Source: an uncultured Gemmatimonadota bacterium
Lineage (GTDB): Bacteria > Gemmatimonadota > Gemmatimonadetes > Gemmatimonadales > Gemmatimonadaceae
Assembly (NCBI GenBank): GCA_946479895.1
Contig: CAMLHT010000047.1
Span: 1-17,678 of the forward strand
DNA: 17,678 nt
Direction of reading: 5' to 3'
The position numbers and the translations under genes are program-made. Below the pieces are notes generated by a model that saw only the letters and a program-made list of their open reading frames with translations, had not been told where the DNA came from and did not search any database. Positions within the stretch are counted from its first letter, which is position 1, and each line of letters begins with the position of its first letter. Shown here piece by piece: positions 7,293 through 13,493 of the stretch.

Positions 7293-9088
7293 CAGACGTC
7301 CCGGCGGCGCGCGGCCACCACGAGCGTCTCGAGGAGGAGCGCGGCCAGTGTGGCGACGAGCACCGGCACGAGGAGCGAACGGGTCGAGGCAGCGCTGAAG
7401 GCGGACGCGCGCAGGGCCGACACATCACCGGTCAGGACCGTCGAGCCGGGAATCAGTTGCTGGATCTCACTGGAGGACATTCGGGACAACTGCGATTCCC
7501 TCACGGGCGGATTGACGACGATGGCGCCGGTACGACGGCCGGCGGCGCGGAAGTGGTAGACGCCCGCCGATGCGGGCACGCGGACGCTGTCGCCGAGCGC
7601 GACGACGGAGCCGTCGGGACGCTCGAGCTGATCGGCGGCGGGAGGACGCTTCACCCAGGTGCCGGGCGACGCGGAAACCACGACGCCGGGATCTCCGGAC
7701 AGGCGGTCGGCGATCGTCGCCGACATCCAGGGGATGAACCCGGCAAGCACCGGCAGCCTGGTCGCCGAGGCATTGAGCGCCGACCCGACGACCACGTACC
7801 GCGAGCCGCCGACGATCCACGGCGACTGGCCGATGGCGGCGAGCGTGTCGGCGATGGCGCCCGACTGGGCGACGAGGTCGTATCGCTCGCTCACCGGGAC
7901 GCGCCCGAGCGTCGCGGACGATGCGTCGACGGCCTGCGCGCGACGCGGTCCGAACCGCCACGGAACGCCAAGCCTCTCGAGAGCGCGGTTGGCGGCGCCG
8001 AGACGCACGGGGTCGGACGGCGCCGTGATCAGCGCCGGCAATGCGGGAATCTCTTCAGCCGGCCCGACGGCGATCGCGCGTCCGGCCGTGATGCGACCCG
8101 ACGTGCGCAGGGCTTCGAGCGCCAGCGCGGCGAATTCACCGGCGCCGGACGTCGCGAACACCGCGGGGGCCGGCCCGATCCACGCCGCGAAGTAGCGGAT
8201 GTCGTCCGCGGCCAGCTCGTCGGGTGCGAGATCCACGCTCCCACCGACCCATCCCCGCTCCGGCGGCGAGGCGCGGATGACCGTCTCGGCGTTCGGCGCG
8301 TCGGTGCCCCGCGCGAGAGTGCGTCCGGCGAGCGTGACGCGATAGGTGAGGGAGTCACGCGCGGAGATGCGGAGCGCGACTTCGCCGCGCGGCGACCAGC
8401 GCACGGGGCGGGCCTCTGCCGACGACACCGCGTGATTAACCGGCGGCTCAGTTGCCGGCACCCAGAACGTGGCGCGGATGTCGTCGTTCTCCACTCCCGA
8501 CGGCCAGCTCGTGCGCTGGCCGTCGGTGAACACGAGGACGGACTTGCCGCCCTGACGCGCGGCGCGGGCGAGGCCGAGCGCGCGCCGCGTCACCGCGGGA
8601 AGATCGGCGTCGGCGCTCGTGGGGGACAGCGCGGCAATCGCGTCGCGAACGGTGGCGGCGGGACCTCCGGCGACCACACCGTCGGCGGTGACGAGCCAGA
8701 CGTTGTCGGACGGGTCGGTCGCGTCGACGATGTCGATCGCCGCCGACTTGAAGCGGTCGAGCACCGAGCGTCCGTCCACGACCAGGCCGCTGCTCAGCGT
8801 GTTGTCGATCACCACCGCGATCGCCGCGGGCGCATGGCCGGCGCCGATCATCCGCCCGATCGGCCGCGCGGCGGCGACGCTCAGCAGCAGGACCGTCGCG
8901 ACGCGAAGCAGCATCAGCAGCAGGTTCCGCAGTCGCATCGTGCGGCGGTTCTCCTGCTCGGCGCGCTGGAGGTAGCGCACGGCGGGGAAATCCACGCGCG
9001 TGCCGACCCGGCGGCGAAGGAGATGGAGCAGCAGCGGCACCGCGGCGGCGAGGCCGAGCAGCATGAACAGCGGTGAGAGCAGGCTCAT
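7292..9088 (-). CDS. BatA-like membrane protein with divergent vWA domain
   Basis: 598-residue predicted inner-membrane protein beginning MSLLSPLFMLLGLAAAVP, the typical BatA/aerotolerance N-terminal domain (first TM about 4-24, then LHLLRRR, VDFPAVRYLQ and a second TM about 55-75). A divergent vWA-like domain follows, with a MIDAS-like DNTLS at 95-99 (DxTxS instead of DxSxS) and VFTDG near 186-190. A final hydrophobic helix (about 569-589) ends in an arginine-rich tail. These proteins accompany DUF58 proteins and MoxR ATPases; their biochemical role is poorly defined. The frame stays open upstream to 9940, but residues before this ATG only mirror the DUF58 gene out of frame. The chosen ATG overlaps the DUF58 stop by 4 nt (ATGA), and the stop overlaps mfd by 1 nt. 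Both overlaps argue for coupled translation. Confidence 0.85.
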   Translation of the reverse strand: MSLLSPLFMLLGLAAAVPLLLHLLRRRVGTRVDFPAVRYLQRAEQENRRTMRLRNLLLMLLRVATVLLLSVAAARPIGRMIGAGHAPAAIAVVIDNTLSSGLVVDGRSVLDRFKSAAIDIVDATDPSDNVWLVTADGVVAGGPAATVRDAIAALSPTSADADLPAVTRRALGLARAARQGGKSVLVFTDGQRTSWPSGVENDDIRATFWVPATEPPVNHAVSSAEARPVRWSPRGEVALRISARDSLTYRVTLAGRTLARGTDAPNAETVIRASPPERGWVGGSVDLAPDELAADDIRYFAAWIGPAPAVFATSGAGEFAALALEALRTSGRITAGRAIAVGPAEEIPALPALITAPSDPVRLGAANRALERLGVPWRFGPRRAQAVDASSATLGRVPVSERYDLVAQSGAIADTLAAIGQSPWIVGGSRYVVVGSALNASATRLPVLAGFIPWMSATIADRLSGDPGVVVSASPGTWVKRPPAADQLERPDGSVVALGDSVRVPASAGVYHFRAAGRRTGAIVVNPPVRESQLSRMSSSEIQQLIPGSTVLTGDVSALRASAFSAASTRSLLVPVLVATLAALLLETLVVAARRRDV

Positions 9089-10023
9089 GGCAGCTGCTGT
9101 CGGGCGGCGAAGGCGCGGCGCAGCGGGACCCCGAACGGCATGTCGGTGTCGATCGGCTCGTAGCCGGCGCCGAGGCCGCCGAAGATGCGTCGCCAGTCGG
9201 CGATGACGTGCTGCACGGTTTCGCGATACGCGGCACGGACGTCGGCGACGCGCGTCGGCAGCTCCACGTCGCTCTCCGGATCCACGAACAGCGCTTCGCC
9301 GCCGGCCGGCAGGTCCCGCTCGGCCGGATCCATTATATGAAGGACCGTCACGTCGTGGCCGGCGGCCCGCAGGCCGCGCACCGCCGTCTCGACTTCGGCG
9401 ACGTCCATGAGCAGGTCGGAGATCAGCACGACCATCCCGCGACGACGAATCAGCCGGCCGGCCTGGTTGAGCGCGGCGCCGGCGCTCGAGGCCCGGCCGC
9501 TTCCCTCCTCCGTCAGCCCTCCGATGAGCCGCCGCCACTGGCCGCGTCGGGCGCGAGGCGGGATCGCCGTGCGGATGCGATCGTCGAACCGGATCAGGCC
9601 GACCGCGTCGCGCTGGCGCAGCAGCAGGAGCGCGACCGCGGCCGCGACGCGTTCGGCGTAGGCGAGCTTGGTGAGCCGGGCGACAGCCGCCGGGTCGCGG
9701 GGCGAGATGGCGGCCCCGCTCCACGCCATGGATCGGCTCACGTCGAGGACGATGCTGGCGCGGAGGTTGGTCTCTTCCTCGAACTGCCGGATGACCCACC
9801 GATCGGCGCGCGCGGCGATCTTCCAGTCGAGATACCGCAGGTCGTCGCCAGGCTGATAGGGACGATAATCCGCGAACTCCACCGAAAATCCGCGTCTCGC
9901 GGAACGGTGAAGACCGGTCATGAATCCATCGACGATCCATCGGGCCACGATCTCGATCCGGCCCAGCGACGCAAGGGTCGCCGGATCGAGGGTGTGGGCG
10001 TGGAGCTGCTGCCCTTCAGCCAA
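9085..10023 (-). CDS. DUF58 domain protein with vWA fold
   Basis: The conserved DUF58 core is clear: LDPATLASLGRIE, then GLHRSARRGFSVEFA, YRPYQPGDDLRYLDWK, and a vWA MIDAS motif DVSRS (DxSxS) followed by a further ~200 residues. DUF58 proteins work with MoxR AAA+ ATPases and BatA-type partners. The partner is present next door, but no MoxR gene is in this window. The start is uncertain. The frame is open to an ATG at 10134, but residues 18-26 of that version (HSHSHSHSH) are simply the translated hexamer repeat at 10057-10083. I therefore placed the start at the TTG at 10023, just upstream of the conserved core; a CTG at 10038 or the ATG at 10134 are alternatives. None has a convincing Shine-Dalgarno site. 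The insertion-like unit upstream may have removed the original 5' end. Confidence 0.82.
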   Translation of the reverse strand: MAEGQQLHAHTLDPATLASLGRIEIVARWIVDGFMTGLHRSARRGFSVEFADYRPYQPGDDLRYLDWKIAARADRWVIRQFEEETNLRASIVLDVSRSMAWSGAAISPRDPAAVARLTKLAYAERVAAAVALLLLRQRDAVGLIRFDDRIRTAIPPRARRGQWRRLIGGLTEEGSGRASSAGAALNQAGRLIRRRGMVVLISDLLMDVAEVETAVRGLRAAGHDVTVLHIMDPAERDLPAGGEALFVDPESDVELPTRVADVRAAYRETVQHVIADWRRIFGGLGAGYEPIDTDMPFGVPLRRAFAARQQLP

Positions 10024-10056
10024 TTGAGGTTCGCTCAGGTACGTGGAGGAAGGTAA

Positions 10057-10083
10057 GTGGGAGTGGGAGTGGGAGTGGGAGTG
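10057..10083. repeat. GTGGGA hexamer tract, left flank of the S23 unit
   Basis: Four perfect gtggga units (10057-10080) plus gtga. The four GGG runs with 3-nt loops form a canonical G-quadruplex motif on the plus strand. Its reverse complement recurs at 10561-10608, so the pair flanks the S23 gene in inverted orientation. The same tract starts at 17484. Confidence 0.95.
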
Positions 10084-10163
10084 AATGGAAATGATCCAGT
10101 TGGCGGAGAAACGGTACCGTGATACCCACCGCATTCCGCGAAACTTTCGGCCTTTCCTCTCAC

Positions 10164-10168
10164 AGGAG
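10164..10168 (+). promoter_or_regulatory. Shine-Dalgarno site that fixes the S23 start
   Basis: AGGAG lies 6 nt before the GTG at 10175. This decides against the in-frame ATG at 10085, which would add 30 residues foreign to the family and would begin within 5 nt of the repeat tract. It is the most canonical ribosome binding site in the window. Confidence 0.8.
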
Positions 10169-10174
10169 CGGAGC

Positions 10175-10540
10175 GTGTCCGTTCGCGGATATCAGGACCT
10201 TGTCGTTTGGCAAAAGTCGGTGGAGCTCGCTGTCGCGGTGTATGAGTTGAGCGCGTTTTTTCCGGCCTCGGAGCGATACGGGATCACTCAACAGATTCGC
10301 CGCGCGGCGGTGTCGGTATCCAGCAACATCGCCGAAGGGTCGGGGCGGGCGACAGCGCCGGCGTTGATCAACTTTCTCTCGCACTCCAGAGGGTCGGTCA
10401 AGGAAACCGAATCGCTGCTCCTGGTAAGTCAGCGCCTCGACTTTCTGCCGTTCTCCCGTGCAGAGAAAGCGATGGAATTGACGGACGAGGTGTCTCGAAT
10501 GCTCGTGACACTCCAACGCCGCCTGAAGGGCCGTTTGTAA
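10175..10540 (+). CDS. Four-helix-bundle protein, S23 / 23S rRNA intervening-sequence family
   Basis: 121-residue protein beginning (M)SVRGYQDLVVWQKS and carrying the family hallmark YGITQQIRRAAVSVSSNIAEGSGRA near 35-59, followed by two further helices and a basic tail (RRLKGRL). The family was named for ORFs inside 23S rRNA intervening sequences. It also occurs as stand-alone genes in many bacteria and is structurally related to the Avd accessory protein of diversity-generating retroelements, a pentameric nucleic-acid-binding bundle. The function here is unknown. No rRNA sequence is adjacent, so this is a stand-alone copy. It uses a GTG start behind a strong AGGAG, unlike the nearly Shine-Dalgarno-free genes to the left. 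Its base composition is more AT-rich than its neighbours, which suggests transfer. Inverted hexamer tracts flank it on both sides. Confidence 0.93.
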   Translation: MSVRGYQDLVVWQKSVELAVAVYELSAFFPASERYGITQQIRRAAVSVSSNIAEGSGRATAPALINFLSHSRGSVKETESLLLVSQRLDFLPFSRAEKAMELTDEVSRMLVTLQRRLKGRL

Positions 10541-10560
10541 ACCCTTGCAGCTCATTTTCG

Positions 10561-10608
10561 TTCCCGTTCCCACCCCCACCCCCACTCCCACTCCCACTCC
10601 CACTTCCC
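10561..10608. repeat. TCCCAC hexamer tract, right flank of the S23 unit
   Basis: Eight hexamers read ttcccg, ttccca, ccccca x2, ctccca x3, cttccc. They are the reverse complement of the tract at 10057-10083 and degrade toward the S23 gene side. The minus strand carries eight GGG-containing units and so has G-quadruplex potential. The tract begins 20 nt after the S23 stop and ends about 60 nt before the next gene. Confidence 0.95.
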
Positions 10609-10668
10609 TACCTCTAGCCTTTCTCCGCGCCTCGCCACAATTTGTGTACAGTCCGACGGAGAGACAGC

Positions 10669-11343
10669 ATGGCGACGAATCTCATGAAGCGCGGCTTGAT
10701 CGCCATCGCCAGCGCGCTGGCCCTTGCGGGCTGCGCCACGGCCGACCTCCGCCCGGGCGTCGTTCGCCACGAGACGCCGAAGCAGATCTGGAGCAAGTTC
10801 CACGGCCCGGACGTGATGATCCGCGCGACCGTGGTGGCGACCAACAACTCCCGCGTCATCCAGCCGACGGTCTCACTCGGCGACAGCGCCTGGATAGTCG
10901 TGGGTGACATCGGCGACGACGGTACGCTGCGGATCGTGTATCCGGCCCGCCCGGGCGACCCGCACCTGGTGCACAGCCGCGGCAGGTTCGATGCGCCGCG
11001 CTTCCAGCCTCGCGTGGTACTGCCCTTCCGGCCGACCGCGTTCTCCACCGCGCGCACGGCGCCGGGCATCACGTTCGTCATCGCCTCGGCCCTGCCGCTC
11101 CAGCTCGACAAGCTCGCCGAGGGCGAGCGCTGGTCGGTCTTCGACGTCTACTACGACAACCACGAGAACGACCCGCGTCCGGCAATCACCGACCTCGCGG
11201 CCGCGATCTCGACCGACGTCGGCCAGGTGTCGATCGCCTACGCGCCGTACGCGTGGGGCTTGGTCGGCTCACGGATGGGAGCGGCGCAACGTGCGACGCC
11301 GTACGACGATTCGAGGCGGAGGCTGCCCAGGCCGCCGGGCTGA
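10669..11343 (+). CDS. Predicted lipoprotein of unknown function
   Basis: 224-residue product with a lipoprotein signal (MATNLMKRGLIAIASALALAGC, lipobox LAGC with C22). After cleavage the protein has one beta-rich region, with DSAWIVVGDIGDDGTLRIVYP (72-92) as its most distinctive segment, and a basic, proline-rich tail. The alternation of hydrophobic strands around a D-G turn followed by a YP element is reminiscent of DUF4384-type domains, but I regard this as weak. The ATG at 10669 is preceded by GGAGAGA (10658-10664). An upstream in-frame TTG at 10642 would place charged residues before the signal and is less likely. It is the first plus-strand gene after the S23 unit, and a large inverted repeat follows within 25 nt of its stop. 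The predicted location is the periplasmic face of a membrane. Confidence 0.75.
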   Translation: MATNLMKRGLIAIASALALAGCATADLRPGVVRHETPKQIWSKFHGPDVMIRATVVATNNSRVIQPTVSLGDSAWIVVGDIGDDGTLRIVYPARPGDPHLVHSRGRFDAPRFQPRVVLPFRPTAFSTARTAPGITFVIASALPLQLDKLAEGERWSVFDVYYDNHENDPRPAITDLAAAISTDVGQVSIAYAPYAWGLVGSRMGAAQRATPYDDSRRRLPRPPG

Positions 11344-11367
11344 GGACCTGGCGCCCGACCGCTTGCT

Positions 11368-11560
11368 GATGGCTCGGCAGCAGCTGTCGGCTATCGGGTC
11401 CAGCGGCTAGCCCTCGGCTATGGCTATGGCTCGGCTATGGCTATGGCTCGCCGACGGCCATAGCCCAGCCGAGGGCGGAGCGATAAGCGGATAGCGAGCC
11501 ATAGCCATAGCCGAGAGCCCGAAGCGGAACCCGATAGCCGACAGCCGCAGCCGAGCCGTC
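11368..11560. repeat. 65-bp-arm inverted repeat (giant hairpin) after the lipoprotein gene
   Basis: The left arm 11368-11432 and right arm 11496-11560 align without gaps as reverse complements, with about 10 mismatches in 65. The spacer is 63 nt (11433-11495). The arms contain the words ctgtcggctatcggg and ctcggctatggctatggctc, so they are built from short ggctat / ggctc units. The spacer repeats the same words and can add inner pairing. This occupies much of the 348-bp gene-free stretch 11344-11691. It could terminate the upstream transcript, form a cruciform, or be a non-autonomous element. No U-tract follows it on either strand. Confidence 0.85.
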
Positions 11561-11567
11561 TTCTCGA

Positions 11568-11623
11568 GCCGATAGCCGATAGCCGATAGCCGACAGCCGA
11601 GAGCCGAGAGCCGAGAGCCGAGA
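11568..11623. repeat. GCCGANA heptamer tandem array upstream of lepA
   Basis: Eight 7-bp units run without interruption: gccgata x3, gccgaca, gccgaga x4. The change from T to C to G at the sixth base is ordered, so it looks like growth by local duplication. The unit is the same word found in the arms of the adjacent inverted repeat (cgatagccgacag). The remaining 68 nt before lepA are less repetitive and include an AT-rich patch around 11646-11653. Confidence 0.9.
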
Positions 11624-11691
11624 GCGATTCGAACTCACACTCTCCACTATATTGAAGGGTTCTACAGAAACCCTGCCCCGCCGAGACCGCT

Positions 11692-13491
11692 GTGAAGCTC
11701 GACCACATCCGCAATTTCTGCATCGTCGCCCATATCGACCACGGGAAGTCGACGCTTGCCGACCGCATCATCGAAGCAACCGGCACGCTGCAGAAGCGCG
11801 AGATGAAGGAGCAGGTGCTCGACACGCTCGACCTCGAGCGCGAGCGCGGCATCACGATCAAGCTGAACGCGGTCCGCATGACGTACCACGCCGAGAACGG
11901 CGAGGACTACGAGTTCAACCTGATCGACACGCCGGGCCACGTGGACTTCACGTACGAGGTCTCGCGCTCGCTCGCGGCCTGCGAGGGCGCGATCCTCGTC
12001 GTCGACGCGTCGCAGGGCATCCAGGCGCAGACGCTCTCGAATCTCTTCCTCGCGCTCGACGCCGGGCTGGAGATCGTGCCGGTGCTCAACAAGATCGACC
12101 TCCCCGGCGCCGAGCCGGAGCGACGCAAGCAGGAGCTGCATGACCTCATCGGCGCCGACCCGGACGAGATCCTCCTCGTCAGCGCCAAGGAAGGCCTCGG
12201 CATCCCCGCGCTGCTCGAGTCGGTCGTCCGCAACGTCCCGCCGCCGAAGGGCGACCCGAACGCGCCGCTGCGCGCGCTGATCTTCGATTCGTACTACGAC
12301 CGGTACCGGGGCGCGATCCCGAGCGTGCGCGTCGTGGACGGCACGCTCAAGCCGGGCATGCAGATCCGCTTCGCCGCCGGCTCCGGCAACGCGTACGAAG
12401 TCGCCCAGGTCGGCTACAACCAGCTGCGCCAGGTCGTGGCCGACCAGCTCGGGCCGGGCGAAGTCGGCTACGTCGTCGCCAACGTGCGCTCGGTGGGCGA
12501 GACCCGCGCCGGCGACACGATCCTCGACGTCACGAAGCCCGACGTGCAGGCGCTGCCCGGCTACAAGGACATTCACTCGATGGTGTTCGCCGGCGTCTAC
12601 CCGACGGACACGCAGCAGTACGAGGGCCTGCGCGACGCGCTGGAGAAGCTCCAGCTCAACGACGCCTCGCTGCGCTACGAGCCGGAAACCTCCACGGCGC
12701 TCGGCTTCGGGTTCCGCTGCGGCTTCCTCGGGCTCCTGCACATGGAGATCGTCCAGGAGCGCCTCGAGCGGGAGTTCGACCTCACCCTCGTCACGACGGT
12801 GCCGACGGTGGAGTACCACCTGCACCACGCCGACGGGACGATGGAGCTGCTCGAGAGCCCGGCGAAGATGCCCCCGCCGGACTCCATCGAGCGGATCGAG
12901 GAGCCGTACGTGAAGGCCCGCATCATGGCGCCGGCCGAGTACATCGGCCCGATCATGACGCTCGGCACCGAGCGCCGCGGCATCTACAAGAACATGACGT
13001 ACCTCGACACGCAGCGCGTCGAGTTCGACTGGGAGTTCCCGCTCGCCGAGATCATCCTCGACTTCTTCGACAAGCTGAAGACGATCAGCCGCGGCTACGC
13101 GAGCCTCGACTACGAGATGCTCGAGTATCGCGAGAGCGACCTCGTGAAGCTCGACATGCTGATCAACGGCGAGGCCATCGACGCCTTCTCCGTGATCATC
13201 CACAAGGAGAAGTCGTACGAGTGGGGCCGGAAGATCGCCGACAAGCTGAAGGAGCTCATCCCGCGTCAGCTCTTCGAGGTCATCATCCAGGCGGCGATCG
13301 GCAACAAGGTCATCGCCCGCACCACGGTGAAGGCGCTCCGCAAGGACGTGCTGGCGAAGTGCTACGGCGGCGACATCAGCCGCAAGCGCAAGCTCCTCGA
13401 GAAGCAGAAGGAAGGCAAGAAGCGCATGAAGCAGGTGGGCTCCGTCGAAATTCCGCAGGAAGCGTTTCTGGCGGTGCTCCAGGTCGACTGA
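11692..13491 (+). CDS. lepA: Elongation factor 4 (LepA), translational GTPase
   Basis: LepA/EF4 is a conserved ribosome-associated GTPase acting in translation and ribosome biogenesis. The 599-residue product carries all G motifs: G1 AHIDHGKST (13-21), switch I RGITI (52-56), G3 DTPGH (79-83), G4 NKID (133-136) and G5 SAK (164-166). The EF-G-like domains follow, with [14 protein letters not shown] and the LepA-specific C-terminal domain ending [18 protein letters not shown]. Length and C-terminus match the family, so the gene is intact. The start is a GTG at 11692, two residues before the conserved [15 protein letters not shown]. The preceding sequence has only a weak gag as Shine-Dalgarno. 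The next gene starts 2 nt after its stop, so the two are probably co-transcribed. Confidence 0.98.
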   Translation: MKLDHIRNFCIVAHIDHGKSTLADRIIEATGTLQKREMKEQVLDTLDLERERGITIKLNAVRMTYHAENGEDYEFNLIDTPGHVDFTYEVSRSLAACEGAILVVDASQGIQAQTLSNLFLALDAGLEIVPVLNKIDLPGAEPERRKQELHDLIGADPDEILLVSAKEGLGIPALLESVVRNVPPPKGDPNAPLRALIFDSYYDRYRGAIPSVRVVDGTLKPGMQIRFAAGSGNAYEVAQVGYNQLRQVVADQLGPGEVGYVVANVRSVGETRAGDTILDVTKPDVQALPGYKDIHSMVFAGVYPTDTQQYEGLRDALEKLQLNDASLRYEPETSTALGFGFRCGFLGLLHMEIVQERLEREFDLTLVTTVPTVEYHLHHADGTMELLESPAKMPPPDSIERIEEPYVKARIMAPAEYIGPIMTLGTERRGIYKNMTYLDTQRVEFDWEFPLAEIILDFFDKLKTISRGYASLDYEMLEYRESDLVKLDMLINGEAIDAFSVIIHKEKSYEWGRKIADKLKELIPRQLFEVIIQAAIGNKVIARTTVKALRKDVLAKCYGGDISRKRKLLEKQKEGKKRMKQVGSVEIPQEAFLAVLQVD

Positions 13492-13493
13492 CC

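Larger units (their letters stand above)
10057..10608 (+). mobile_element. Putative S23-containing inverted-repeat unit
   Basis: The four-helix-bundle gene and about 90 nt of leader are enclosed by inverted hexamer tracts (10057-10083 and 10561-10608). Transcribed RNA could fold with the gene in the loop. The right inner edge (rc: gggaacg, an A-rich step, then gagctg) is shared with the tract at 17484-17530, implying two members of one family. The unit directly abuts the 5' part of DUF58 and separates it from the plus-strand genes. The gene inside is visibly less GC-rich than its surroundings. Mobility is inferred: there is no transposase and no target-site duplication that I can identify. 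The alternative is convergent expansion of simple repeats around a resident gene. Confidence 0.45.

Noticed and set aside
4119..7559. Long plus-strand frame (1146 codons) opposite mfd
   Set aside because: Antisense shadow of a GC-rich gene; Arg/Glu/Ala/Val-biased with no recognisable motif. The same holds for the 632-codon minus frame at 11662-13560 opposite lepA.
9089..9940. N-terminal extension of the BatA-like frame (882-residue version)
   Set aside because: It overlaps the DUF58 gene in another frame, is Arg/Pro-rich without domain character, and the BatA N-terminal domain starts exactly at the ATG at 9088.
10085..10174. ATG at 10085 as start of the S23 protein
   Set aside because: It adds 30 residues not seen in the family. 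GTG at 10175 has AGGAG at ideal spacing and gives the usual N-terminus.
10541..10608. Right hexamer tract as an intrinsic terminator for S23
   Set aside because: It has no self-complementary stem followed by a T-run; pairing is only with the distant left tract.
10636..10652. cacaa-t-ttgtg palindrome and TACAGT before the lipoprotein gene
   Set aside because: Short (5-bp arms), and TACAGT as a -10 would place the transcript start inside the ribosome binding site.
11648..11653. TATATT as a -10 element for lepA
   Set aside because: AT-rich and plausibly placed, but no acceptable -35 hexamer at 16-18 nt; not enough to call a promoter.
11424..11879. Minus-strand frame of 151 codons upstream of and into lepA
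   Set aside because: Its C-terminal half is translated heptamer/hexamer repeat and its N-terminal half is lepA antisense.
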